From contig CAKPHZ010000015.1 in NCBI GenBank assembly GCA_934162265.1, positions 1 through 36,852 on the forward strand: a stretch of 36,852 nt of DNA, in the 5' to 3' direction. Within the stretch, counting starts at the first letter, position 1. The number at the start of each line of letters is the position of its first letter. A program made the position numbers and the translations under genes. Below the pieces are notes generated by a model. That model saw only the letters and a program-made list of their open reading frames with translations. It was not told where the DNA came from and did not search any database. This document shows positions 1-8,172 of this stretch, piece by piece. This DNA is from an uncultured Bacilli bacterium. Lineage in GTDB: Bacteria; Bacillota_I; Bacilli_A; RF39; UBA660.

Positions 1-40
1 TAAATTGCTTGTAAGGTATTATACCAGTTATAAATCTTAT

Positions 41-69
41 TGCACAACTTCTGTGCACTTCTTTTTTTA
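41..69 (+). terminator. Intrinsic terminator of an upstream gene
   Basis: A 6-bp stem (TGCACA at 41-46, TGTGCA at 52-57) with loop ACTTC is followed by a T-rich run from 58. It probably ends a gene that lies left of the window. Positions 1-40 contain no recognisable coding sequence. Confidence 0.55.
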
Positions 70-131
70 AAATACAACAAATTTTTTATTTATTACTTTT
101 CTTTTAAAAGAATAGTCTTTTTTTTATTTTT

Positions 132-141
132 TTGGTATAAT
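132..141 (+). promoter_or_regulatory. Extended -10 promoter
   Basis: TGGTATAAT has a perfect -10 hexamer at 136-141 with a TG one base upstream, which is an extended -10 element. No good -35 is visible. It lies 48 bp before the first start codon and probably drives the two-gene unit that follows. Confidence 0.55.
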
Positions 142-189
142 GTAGTTGATGTTAGAGAATAGAAAATTTGTTTGAATGGATGATAAATT

Positions 190-873
190 ATGAAGATAGA
201 AATAGATAAAAAATTAATAATTGTTATTATTTTTGTTCTTATTGTTTTAGTTCTTGGAATTACTTATGCTTCTAGACCTGATTCTCTTTTTAAAAGTATG
301 GTTGGTAGTAAAATATCTATTGATGAAGAGGCTTATGGAGACAATGAATTAGATACTAGTGATTTAGAACTTTTACCAATATTAGATAAAGATGTTGAGA
401 AGAAAAAGAATGTTATTTATATTCATTTTTTGGTTGGTGGTGCATCTGATAATGATATTGATAATATTGTTTATGATATTGCTTTGAACGATTTAAAGGT
501 GGATTGTGATCTTTTGAGTCCCTATGTAAAGTGGAAGCTTTTAAAAAATAATGTAGAGATTTCTAATGGGAGTTTGGATTATCAGTTTGATACAATTCAA
601 AATGGAAGATTGGTTTTGACCAATATTCAACAAGATTTACCTAAGTTTAGTGCAACACGTGATGGATATGACTATTATGAATTTTATTTATGGTTAAGTG
701 ATGAATGCCAAAGTGAAAATGTTTTGGAATGCAAAAATAAAAATACACAAACTGATTTATTAAATAAACAAATTAAAGGAAAGATTGAAATAGAGTTGTA
801 TGCTTATAAGAAAGAGAAATTAGAGAGAAAACCTAGTAAGAATCTAGATTTTAATACTTGTATTAATTCTTAG
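190..873 (+). CDS. Membrane-anchored hypothetical exported protein
   Basis: The 227-aa protein has a short charged N-terminus and one long hydrophobic segment (about residues 8-27, ending near TYA). This is either a signal peptide or an uncleaved N-terminal anchor. The rest is polar and acidic and probably extracytoplasmic, with three cysteines in the second half. The start has GGATGAT at 178-184 as a modest ribosome site. I do not recognise a family. It lies 20 bp upstream of the GH31 gene with no terminator between them, so the two are likely co-transcribed. That suggests, but does not show, a link to surface or carbohydrate functions. Confidence 0.75.
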   Translation: MKIEIDKKLIIVIIFVLIVLVLGITYASRPDSLFKSMVGSKISIDEEAYGDNELDTSDLELLPILDKDVEKKKNVIYIHFLVGGASDNDIDNIVYDIALNDLKVDCDLLSPYVKWKLLKNNVEISNGSLDYQFDTIQNGRLVLTNIQQDLPKFSATRDGYDYYEFYLWLSDECQSENVLECKNKNTQTDLLNKQIKGKIEIELYAYKKEKLERKPSKNLDFNTCINS

Positions 874-893
874 TTAGAAGGTAAAAAAGAATA

Positions 894-3281
894 ATGATTG
901 GGATGGTGAAAAGGATGAATACTATAGGTGGTTACTTTGTTAAAAATAGTGAAGATGGTATAGGGTTAAAGAAAAACATTATATCAGGTAAGAAATTTCG
1001 TTTTACTCTTTTGTCGGATAGATTAATTCGTCTCGAATATAGTCCAAATGGTTTATTTGAAGATAGGATTTCTCAGAGAGTTGTTTTTCGAAATTTTCCT
1101 GAAGTAAAATATACTAAAAATCAATCTGAAACTTTGATTCAGATTTCAACTTCTTATTTTACTTTAAATTATGATATGAATAAACCTTTTTCAGGAAGTA
1201 AATTGGCGCCAGGGATTAACTTAAATATTCTTTTGAATGGGACGGATAAAACGTGGTATTATAAGCATCCGGAAGCTAGAAATTTTGGAGGTCTTAATTA
1301 TTCTTTGGATGATTTTTCTGGGAAATTAAGGTTAGGTAAAGGATTATATTCTACTGATGGCTTTGCTGTTTTAGATGATAGTGATTCTTATGTATTAGAT
1401 AAGGATAATTTTGTTGAAAGAAATAAAGGAAATATTGATATTTATGTTTTTATGTATCGTAAAGATTTAGGATTTTGTTTGAAGGATTATTATGAACTTA
1501 CTGGTTATCCTAATCTTATTCCTAGATATGCTTTGGGTAACTGGTGGAATAAGAATCAAGAATATTCTAGTGCTGATATTCAAAATTTGTTGACTAAATT
1601 TAGTGAGGAAGAAATTCCAATTTCTGTTTTTATGTTTGGCGACAAATGGCATGAAAGTGGAGATCCTTTATGCTTTAATCATCAATTGTTGAATGAAGAA
1701 CAATTAAAACAATTATGTAATCATTATCATTTCAAACTTTCTTTATCGATTAATCCTAGTGATAAAGTTAAGGAAGGGACTAATACTTATCAGAATATTA
1801 AAAATGTTTTGAAAGATATTGAGGGGGAATATTCTTTTCTTCCTATGAATAGTCAACAAATTAATCTTTATGCTTCTTATGGAATAAGAAATTGGATTTC
1901 TTTAGGGGTAGATGCTTTTTATGTTGATTACAATAATAGTAAGGATAATCAAACTTTAGCTTTAATTGACCATTATATTTATTCTATGTATGGAATTCTG
2001 TTAAATAAAAGAACTGTTGTTTTGTCTAGAAATCATTTTATGTCGACACATAGAGATACAGTTATTTTTAATGGAAAATCAAAAGTAGATTGGGAAACTT
2101 TAAGTATTTTACCTCAATATCAAATGTCTGCTTCCAATAATGGTGTAAGCTATGTTGCTAGTCCTATTGGGGGATATTATGGAGGAATTGAAACTTTTGA
2201 ATTATATATTCGTTATATTCAATTTGGTGTTTTTAGTACTTTTTTAATTTTGTCTAGTGATGGGGGAAAGTATTATAAGCGTGAACCTTGGAGATGGAAT
2301 ATATCAGAAGAAGAAATTATTAAGAAATATTTAATGTTGAGATATCAATTAATTCCTTATCTTTATACAGAAAGTTATATTTATTCTAAGAATGGTAGTC
2401 CAGTTATTCAACCATTGTATTATAAATATCCTAAGATTTATGATGAACCTTTGTATAGAAATCAATATTTTTTTGGTAGTGAGATGTTAGTTTGTCCTAT
2501 TGTAAAAAAGAAAAATTTGGTTATGGATAGAGTTGTTCAACGTATGTTTATTCCTGAAGGCATTTGGTATGAGTTAGAAAGTGGAAAAAAATATGTTGGA
2601 AATAAATATTATATGAGTTTTTATAAAGATGAAGATTATCCTGTTTTTTGTAGAGAAGGAGCTATTATTCCTCTTTCTATGGAAATGAATACAGAATTGC
2701 CTACTAATATGGAAGTTTTAGTTTTTCCTGGTGCTAATGGAAGTTATCTATTGTATGAGGATGATGGAATTAGTAATAATTATAAAAATGGTAGCTATGG
2801 ATTAACAGAATTTCAATTTCAATATACTTTAAATCATTATGAATTGATAATTCAAAATAAGGGTAATCCTGGGTTATTGCCATCTTTTAGAAATTATAAG
2901 ATTCGATTTAAGAATACAAAGAGTGCTAATGTAGAGATTAAGTCTGGTGTGAATACAATTTCTGGTAAAGTATATAATGAAAGAAATGATTTAGTAATTG
3001 AGGTTGGAAATATTTCTTCTGGTAATAGTTTAACTGTTACTTGTAGTAGTGATGGTATTTTATTAAATTCTATGGAAAAATTGATTAATGATGATATTAA
3101 GGGAATTTTGGAGGATTTAGAGATTGAGACTGTTTTGAAAGAGAAGATAGATGATATTTTGTTTAGCGATTTGTCAATTCGAAAAAAGAGAATTGCTATT
3201 CGAAAATTGAAGAGAGCTAAATTAGAGCCTAAATTTATTAAAATGTTTTTAAATTTACTTGAATATATTAAGACAGTTTAG
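894..3281 (+). CDS. Glycoside hydrolase family 31 (alpha-glucosidase/alpha-xylosidase type)
   Basis: GH31 enzymes hydrolyse terminal alpha-linked glucose or xylose by a retaining mechanism. The 795-aa frame has the family pattern. A barrel segment VDAFYVDYNN carries the expected nucleophile Asp (about residue 345). A segment KVDWETL fits the acid/base Asp (about 399). It is followed by the typical GGYYGGIE and SSDGGKYYKREPWRW stretches and a C-terminal beta-sandwich. No signal peptide is seen, so it is probably cytoplasmic. The last ~65 residues form a charged helical extension beyond the usual domains. In-frame ATGs at 894, 903 and 915 compete, with AGAAGG at 876-881 favouring 894 weakly. 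The nucleophile motif has DYNN where DxNE is common. Family assignment is confident; the substrate is not determined. Confidence 0.9.
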   Translation: MIGMVKRMNTIGGYFVKNSEDGIGLKKNIISGKKFRFTLLSDRLIRLEYSPNGLFEDRISQRVVFRNFPEVKYTKNQSETLIQISTSYFTLNYDMNKPFSGSKLAPGINLNILLNGTDKTWYYKHPEARNFGGLNYSLDDFSGKLRLGKGLYSTDGFAVLDDSDSYVLDKDNFVERNKGNIDIYVFMYRKDLGFCLKDYYELTGYPNLIPRYALGNWWNKNQEYSSADIQNLLTKFSEEEIPISVFMFGDKWHESGDPLCFNHQLLNEEQLKQLCNHYHFKLSLSINPSDKVKEGTNTYQNIKNVLKDIEGEYSFLPMNSQQINLYASYGIRNWISLGVDAFYVDYNNSKDNQTLALIDHYIYSMYGILLNKRTVVLSRNHFMSTHRDTVIFNGKSKVDWETLSILPQYQMSASNNGVSYVASPIGGYYGGIETFELYIRYIQFGVFSTFLILSSDGGKYYKREPWRWNISEEEIIKKYLMLRYQLIPYLYTESYIYSKNGSPVIQPLYYKYPKIYDEPLYRNQYFFGSEMLVCPIVKKKNLVMDRVVQRMFIPEGIWYELESGKKYVGNKYYMSFYKDEDYPVFCREGAIIPLSMEMNTELPTNMEVLVFPGANGSYLLYEDDGISNNYKNGSYGLTEFQFQYTLNHYELIIQNKGNPGLLPSFRNYKIRFKNTKSANVEIKSGVNTISGKVYNERNDLVIEVGNISSGNSLTVTCSSDGILLNSMEKLINDDIKGILEDLEIETVLKEKIDDILFSDLSIRKKRIAIRKLKRAKLEPKFIKMFLNLLEYIKTV

Positions 3282-3287
3282 TATAAT
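3259..3287 (+). promoter_or_regulatory. Promoter of the T-box leader
   Basis: TTGAAT (3259-3264), a 17-bp spacer and TATAAT (3282-3287) form a near-consensus promoter. It straddles the stop codon of the GH31 gene and would start transcription just upstream of the T-box stem I. Confidence 0.7.
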
Positions 3288-3294
3288 AGACGTA

Positions 3295-3496
3295 AAGTGT
3301 TGATGGAGAAAGTAGTAGTAAAAATATTTCCTTAGAGAGTAAGTGGTTGGTGAAAACTTATGTTATGTTTTTATGAACTTGTTCTTTTAGCTACCTATTA
3401 AAGGTCGGGTAATCCGTTATCAAATTAAGTAAAAAGTAGGATGGTACCGCGTTTATTCGCTCCTAGTGTTTAGGGGAAGTAGGCGTGGTTTTTTTT
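3295..3496 (+). promoter_or_regulatory. T-box riboswitch, leucine-type
   Basis: The leader has the T-box signature ATGGTACCGCG (3441-3451), an AGAGAG element, the AGCTACC-type stem I 3' side, and CCGTTATC upstream of the T-box. The specifier loop reads GAA-CTT-G, with CTT (a Leu codon) at 3378-3380. This matches leuS downstream. Uncharged tRNA-Leu would stabilise the antiterminator. When it is charged, ACCGCG (3446-3451) pairs with CGTGGT, and CTCCTA pairs with TAGGGG, to form the terminator that ends in the T-run. Confidence 0.93.
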
Positions 3497-3497
3497 G
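3446..3497 (+). terminator. T-box attenuator terminator
   Basis: ACCGCG at 3446-3451 pairs with CGTGGT around 3484-3489. An inner CTCCTA/TAGGGG helix (3460-3474) stacks inside it, and eight T residues follow. The 5' strand is part of the T-box sequence, so this hairpin and the antiterminator exclude each other. Confidence 0.85.
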
Positions 3498-3510
3498 GAG
3501 GTGATAATAT

Positions 3511-3858
3511 TTGAATATTGTTTTAGAATATGTTGTAGTATTTATTGGGGTATTTATTTTTAATTATTTTGCTAATAGAATAACGAGTAAAAAATTAAGT
3601 AAAGGTCAAGTTCCTACGGAAGTTTTATATTTAAAAAGAATTTATAAAATTACTATTCCTAAGAAGAGTTATTCAAAGTTTATGATGATTTGTTCTTTCA
3701 TTAATACTTTTATTATTAGTACAATTTATATTATTATTATGTATTTAGTAAATCATATTATTTTGAGAATTATTATAGGAGTAATTTTATTGGTTTTAAT
3801 GATTATTATTTGTTATGGATTTTTAGCTAAATATTATTTATGGAAAGAAGGAAGATAG
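3511..3858 (+). CDS. Small membrane protein between T-box and leuS
   Basis: The 115-aa protein starts with TTG. The site is supported by a strong GGAGGTG at 3497-3503, 7 bases upstream. It has three hydrophobic segments (about residues 4-22, 53-80 and 83-108) separated by a basic stretch with many Lys/Arg. I do not recognise a family. It is the first gene after the leucine T-box, and its stop lies 2 bases before the preferred leuS start. It is therefore under the same tRNA-Leu-dependent control. Its role is unknown; linkage to leucine supply is inference from regulation only. Confidence 0.8.
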   Translation: MNIVLEYVVVFIGVFIFNYFANRITSKKLSKGQVPTEVLYLKRIYKITIPKKSYSKFMMICSFINTFIISTIYIIIMYLVNHIILRIIIGVILLVLMIIICYGFLAKYYLWKEGR

Positions 3859-3860
3859 TG

Positions 3861-6272
3861 ATGTATAATTATAAAAAGATAGAAAAGAAATGGCAAGAAT
3901 ATTGGAAAGCAAATCATACTTATGATTCTATGAATGGAGCAAAGACAGATAAGGGTAAGTATTATATGTTAGTAGAATTTCCTTATCCTTCTGGAGTAGG
4001 ATTACATGTTGGGCATGCTAGAGTGTATACAGCGAGTGATGTTCAGGCTAGATTTAAGAGAGCTATGGGATATAATGTTTTGTTTCCTATGGGATGGGAT
4101 GCTTTTGGAGCACCTGCTGAACAATATGCGATAAAGAATCATATTCATCCTAAAATGGCTGTTCAGGAAAATATTAAGGTATTTAAATCACAGATGGAAT
4201 CTCTTGGATTATCTGTAGATTGGTCTAGAGAATTTTCAACTACTGATCCAGAGTATTATAAGTGGACACAATGGCAATTTTTACAATTTTATAAAGCTGG
4301 TCTTGCTTATAAGGATGAAAAAGAAATTAACTGGTGTCCAAATTGTAAGACAGGGTTATCTAATGAGGATGCTCAAGGTGGTGTTTGTGAGCGTTGTGGT
4401 AGTAAAACTACAAAGAAACTTAAAAATCAGTGGCTACTAAAAATGAGTAGTTATGCTGATAAATTATTAGATGGTTTGAAAGATACTGAATTTTTGGACA
4501 AGGTCAAAACGGCTCAAGTGAACTGGATTGGAAAATCAATTGGGGCTTCTGTAAGATTTCCTATTCATGGTACTGATGATAGTTTGGAAGTTTTTACGAC
4601 AAGATGTGATACTTTATTTGGAGTAACTTTTATGGTTATTAGTCCAGAACATCCTTATTTAAAAAAATATATGGATAGGATTCAAAATCGAAATGAAGTA
4701 GAAGAATATCAGAAGCAAGCTATGGAAAAAAGTGAAATTGAAAGAACTGATGCTACTAAGGAAAAAACGGGTATTTGTCTTTCTGGTCTTGAAGCTGTTC
4801 ATCCAATTACAGGAGAATGTATTCCTATTTGGGTAAGTGATTATGTTCTTGCTAATTATGGTACAGGAGCAATTATGGCAGTACCTGCTCATGATGAGAG
4901 AGATTATGCTTTTGCCAAAAAATTTGGAATAAAAATTATTCCTGTTATTGAAGGCGGAGATGTTTCTAAGGAAGCTTATATTGGAGATGGAGTACATATT
5001 CATTCAGAATTTTTAGATGGTTTAGGAAAAGAAGATGCTATTTCCAAAATGTTAAAATACTTAGAAGAAAAGAAAATCGGTGGTAAAAAAGTAAATTATC
5101 GTCTTCAAGATTGGATTTTTTCTAGACAAAGATTTTGGGGAGAACCTATTCCTATGATTCATTGTGATTGTTGTGGTTGGGTAGAAGTTCCAGAGTCTGA
5201 TTTGCCAGTATTACTTCCTGATGTTTCTAGTTATGAACCAACTGAGGATGGTGAAAGTCCTCTTGCCAATATTGAAGAATGGGTTAATACCACTTGTCCA
5301 AAGTGTGGAAAACCTGCTAAGAGAGAAACGGATACTATGCCGAATTGGGCTGGTTCTAGTTGGTATTGGTTAAGATATATGGATCCTAAAAATGATAAAG
5401 AATTTGCTAGTATGGAGGCAATGAAATATTGGGGAATGGTTGATTTATATGATGGTGGTATGGAACATGCTACTAGGCATTTGTTATATGCTAGATTTTG
5501 GAATATTTTCTTACATGAACAAGGTCTTGTTCCCTGTAGTGAACCTTTCTTAAAGAGAATTAGTCATGGAATGATTTTGGGGTCTAGTGGAGAAAAAATG
5601 AGTAAAAGTAAGGGAAATGTGGTTAATCCTAATGATATGGTTAGAGATTATGGTGCTGATGCTTTACGTGTTTACGAAATGTTTATTGGAGATTATTCTA
5701 AGGATGCTAGTTGGAGTGAAAATGGATTAAAAGGTTGTAAGAAATTTTTAAATCGTATTTGGAATTTACAAGAGAAATTGAATGATAAAGAAGAGTATAG
5801 TACTGATTTAGAAAATTTAATTCATAAAACAATTAAGAAAGTTACTCATGATATTGAAACATTAAATTATAATACAGCTGTTTCTGCTTTAATGATTTTA
5901 TTAAACGCTATGGATGAAAAAAATGAAATTACAAGAAAAGACTATCGAAGTATTTTACATTTATTAAATCCATTTGCTCCTCATATTACGGAAGAATTAA
6001 ATGAAATTTACCATTTAGGAGAAGCTTTTTCTGATAGTAAGTGGCCTGTTTATGATGAGGAAAAGACTGTTGATGATGAGTTAGAGATTGGGGTTCAAGT
6101 TAATGGCAAGTTGAGAGGAACTATCTTAGTAGAAAAGGATGCTTCTAAGGAAAAATTAGAGTCTCTTGCTCTTAAAGAAGAAAATGTAATGAGACATATT
6201 TCTGGAAAGACTATTGTAAAAGTCATTGCTATTCCTAAACGTATTGTTAATATTGTGGTAAAGGAAGGATAA
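3861..6272 (+). CDS. leuS: Leucyl-tRNA synthetase
   Basis: This class Ia synthetase charges tRNA-Leu with leucine in the cytoplasm. The HIGH-type motif is HVGH (about residues 49-52) inside PYPSGVGLHVGHARV. A CPNC...CERC zinc-knuckle follows near 155-175, then the CP1 editing domain (about 220-420), a second cysteine pair region near 440-500, the KMSKS loop (about 579-583) and a C-terminal domain ending in VVKEG. At 803 aa it has normal family length. The frame is open from 3840, but I choose ATG 3861: GAAGGAAG lies 6-7 bases upstream, and translation from there gives MYNYKKIEKKW, which matches the typical family N-terminus. It is regulated by the leucine T-box upstream. Confidence 0.98.
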   Translation: MYNYKKIEKKWQEYWKANHTYDSMNGAKTDKGKYYMLVEFPYPSGVGLHVGHARVYTASDVQARFKRAMGYNVLFPMGWDAFGAPAEQYAIKNHIHPKMAVQENIKVFKSQMESLGLSVDWSREFSTTDPEYYKWTQWQFLQFYKAGLAYKDEKEINWCPNCKTGLSNEDAQGGVCERCGSKTTKKLKNQWLLKMSSYADKLLDGLKDTEFLDKVKTAQVNWIGKSIGASVRFPIHGTDDSLEVFTTRCDTLFGVTFMVISPEHPYLKKYMDRIQNRNEVEEYQKQAMEKSEIERTDATKEKTGICLSGLEAVHPITGECIPIWVSDYVLANYGTGAIMAVPAHDERDYAFAKKFGIKIIPVIEGGDVSKEAYIGDGVHIHSEFLDGLGKEDAISKMLKYLEEKKIGGKKVNYRLQDWIFSRQRFWGEPIPMIHCDCCGWVEVPESDLPVLLPDVSSYEPTEDGESPLANIEEWVNTTCPKCGKPAKRETDTMPNWAGSSWYWLRYMDPKNDKEFASMEAMKYWGMVDLYDGGMEHATRHLLYARFWNIFLHEQGLVPCSEPFLKRISHGMILGSSGEKMSKSKGNVVNPNDMVRDYGADALRVYEMFIGDYSKDASWSENGLKGCKKFLNRIWNLQEKLNDKEEYSTDLENLIHKTIKKVTHDIETLNYNTAVSALMILLNAMDEKNEITRKDYRSILHLLNPFAPHITEELNEIYHLGEAFSDSKWPVYDEEKTVDDELEIGVQVNGKLRGTILVEKDASKEKLESLALKEENVMRHISGKTIVKVIAIPKRIVNIVVKEG

Positions 6273-6291
6273 GTACTTATCTTTCTTTTTT
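6264..6291 (+). terminator. leuS terminator
   Basis: GAAGGATAA (6264-6272) pairs with TTATCTTTC (6277-6285) around loop GTAC, with one G-T pair, followed by TTTTTT. The stem includes the leuS stop codon. Confidence 0.8.
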
Positions 6292-6414
6292 GTGGTTATT
6301 AATTAAATCTATTATAAATATAGTATTGATTGAATAAAAAATGTTACGGGCTGGTTGACTTTAAAAAAAAATAAAATATTTATATTATAATGGTATTGGT
6401 TTGGAGTGGTTGTG

Positions 6415-7023
6415 ATGGAAAAATTTAAATTTGAATTTGATTTTTATGATGAAGGTCTTTATTGTATGGAAGATATTATTCAAGATTTTTCGAAATATTG
6501 TGGTATGGATTTTTATCATCTTGTTGATTTCTTTAAAAATTGTCCTGTTATTTTAAAAGATGAATTAGTAGATTCTTTAAAGAAAGAGGGACATGTTTGT
6601 CAGCAAAAAGTAGTTGATGTGAATTATGATTTTTTAACTACGAAAGTTGATATTTTGAAAAATAAGGGATTGGATTATTTATTATTAATGAGTTATTTAA
6701 AGAGGTTAGGAAAAAAGAATTATAGTTTAATTTCTAGATATGAGGATATATTGGAACGTTGTAATTTATTTCATTTTCGTAATGTTTTAATAGGAAAAGA
6801 TATTAAAACTATTTTGATTGGTTTTGGTAATACTTTTAATCAACTTCTTGATAATTTAAATGAAATTAATTCTTTTGATACTTATGAGTTTCCTAGGATA
6901 GATTCTTTTGGATTGATTTATGGTCGGGATGTTTATCCAGGAAAAGATATTGTTTTGGTAGATGAAGACATTTTAGATAAGACTTCTATTCGTCCAAGAA
7001 AATTGAAAAAGATGTCTTATTAG
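6415..7023 (+). CDS. Hypothetical protein
   Basis: The 202-aa soluble protein has no signal peptide or membrane segment and is rich in Phe, Tyr, Asp and Lys. It has a few cysteines and a basic tail (RPRKLKKMSY). I recognise no family. The frame is open from GTG 6406, but GGAGTGG at 6403-6409 sits at proper distance from ATG 6415, so I take that start. A TATAAT at 6386-6391 lies upstream; the TTGACT at 6355-6360 is 25 bp away and too far for a normal -35. A good terminator follows, so it appears to be a single-gene unit between leuS and rpsB. Confidence 0.7.
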   Translation: MEKFKFEFDFYDEGLYCMEDIIQDFSKYCGMDFYHLVDFFKNCPVILKDELVDSLKKEGHVCQQKVVDVNYDFLTTKVDILKNKGLDYLLLMSYLKRLGKKNYSLISRYEDILERCNLFHFRNVLIGKDIKTILIGFGNTFNQLLDNLNEINSFDTYEFPRIDSFGLIYGRDVYPGKDIVLVDEDILDKTSIRPRKLKKMSY

Positions 7024-7051
7024 GATAGAATATTGTTATCTTTATGATGAA

Positions 7052-7083
7052 AAAGGGATATTTTTCTTGTATCTCTTTTTATT
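7052..7083 (+). terminator. Terminator of the hypothetical gene
   Basis: AAAGGGATA (7052-7060) pairs with TATCTCTTT (7070-7078), 9 bp with one G-T pair, followed by a T-rich stretch. The -35 of the next promoter lies inside it. Confidence 0.7.
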
Positions 7084-7095
7084 TTATGTTAAAAT
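7067..7095 (+). promoter_or_regulatory. rpsB-tsf promoter
   Basis: TTGTAT (7067-7072), 17 bp, TAAAAT (7090-7095). It gives a leader of about 110 nt before rpsB. Confidence 0.6.
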
Positions 7096-7131
7096 AGACT
7101 TGGCTTTTTGGAAAAATATTCACAAATATGG

Positions 7132-7173
7132 ATTTATTTCTTCTAGTGCTTAGTTTTAAGTGAAGAAATAAAT
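7132..7173 (+). promoter_or_regulatory. Hairpin in the rpsB leader (candidate S2 autoregulatory element)
   Basis: ATTTATTTCTTC (7132-7143) pairs perfectly with GAAGAAATAAAT (7162-7173). An inner CTTA/TAAG helix lies at 7149-7160. No T-run follows, so it is not a terminator. Ribosomal protein operons often carry such leader structures for autoregulation. That S2 binds here is inference. Confidence 0.5.
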
Positions 7174-7213
7174 GAGAAGTATTTGGAAGCAAAACAAAGG
7201 AGGATGAAAGAAT

Positions 7214-8158
7214 ATGGCAGTAGTATCTATGAGCTACTTATTAGAAGCTGGTGTTCACTTTGGTCATCAGACTAAAAGATGGAACCCTAAAATGAAAGAG
7301 TATATCTACAACTCTCGTGATGATATTTATATTATTGATTTACAAAAAACTGTAGAAAAAATGGAAGAGGCTTATGCAGCTTTAACAAAGATTGTATCAG
7401 AAGGTGGAAATGTTCTATATGTTGGAACAAAGAAACAAGCTAGTGATGTTTGTCGTGAAGAAGCTACACGTGGTGGTATGTATTACATGACTGAACGTTG
7501 GTTAGGTGGAACTTTAACTAATTTTAGAACTATTCGTAGAAGAGTTAAAAGATTAGAAGAAATTGAAGCTATGGAAAAGAATGGTACTTTTGAAAAGTTA
7601 CCAAAGAAAGAAGTAATTGGTCTTAAAAAGGAATATGATAAATTAAATAAAAATTTATGTGGTATTCGTGATATGGTTAAATTACCTCAAGCTTTAATTA
7701 TTGTTGACTCTATTAAAGAAGAAAATGCAATTAAGGAAGCAAAAAAGTTAGGTATTCCTGTATTTGGAATTATTGATACAAATTGTGATCCTGATAGCGT
7801 TGATTATGTTATTCCAGGTAACGATGATGCAGTAAGAGCAATTAAAGTTGTACTTGGTGCATTAACAAATGCAATTGTTGAAGTAAAAGGTGGAGCAATT
7901 GTTGATTATGTTACTGAAGATGAAAACAGAAGAAGTGCTAGACAAGCCGATAGAGGAAATAGAAAATTTGATGCAAAAAGACATGATAGAAAAGTAGAAG
8001 GAAAAAAAGAAGAAAAGCCAAGTAAAGAAGATGTTACAGAATCTAAATTAGATTTGAATATTTTAACTGTTTCTGAATTAAGAGATTTAGCTAAGAAAAA
8101 AGAAATTTCTGGTTACTCTAAGATGAAGAAAGATGAATTAATTGAAGCTTTAAAATAG
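7214..8158 (+). CDS. rpsB: 30S ribosomal protein S2 with C-terminal SAP/Rho-N-like extension
   Basis: S2 is a structural protein of the small ribosomal subunit. The first ~235 residues are canonical (HFGHQTKRWNPKM, TERWLGGTLTNF, IVDSIKEENAI, IPVFGIIDTNCDPD). The protein is 314 aa, longer than the usual ~230-260. The excess is a highly charged linker (about 238-280) followed by a ~34-residue segment beginning LNILTVSELRDLAKKK and ending DELIEALK. This has the helix-extended-loop-helix look of SAP or Rho N-terminal domains, which bind nucleic acid. The start is secured by AAAGGAGG at 7196-7203. tsf follows 14 bases downstream, the classical rpsB-tsf pair. Confidence 0.97.
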   Translation: MAVVSMSYLLEAGVHFGHQTKRWNPKMKEYIYNSRDDIYIIDLQKTVEKMEEAYAALTKIVSEGGNVLYVGTKKQASDVCREEATRGGMYYMTERWLGGTLTNFRTIRRRVKRLEEIEAMEKNGTFEKLPKKEVIGLKKEYDKLNKNLCGIRDMVKLPQALIIVDSIKEENAIKEAKKLGIPVFGIIDTNCDPDSVDYVIPGNDDAVRAIKVVLGALTNAIVEVKGGAIVDYVTEDENRRSARQADRGNRKFDAKRHDRKVEGKKEEKPSKEDVTESKLDLNILTVSELRDLAKKKEISGYSKMKKDELIEALK

Positions 8159-8172
8159 GGAGGAAAATAATT

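Noticed and set aside
4659..5003. Minus-strand 114-aa frame inside leuS
   Set aside because: A shadow of leuS with low-complexity composition and no ribosome site.
6355..6391. TTGACT/TATAAT as a standard promoter for the gene at 6415
   Set aside because: The spacer is 25 bp, too long for a sigma-A promoter. Only the -10 is plausible.
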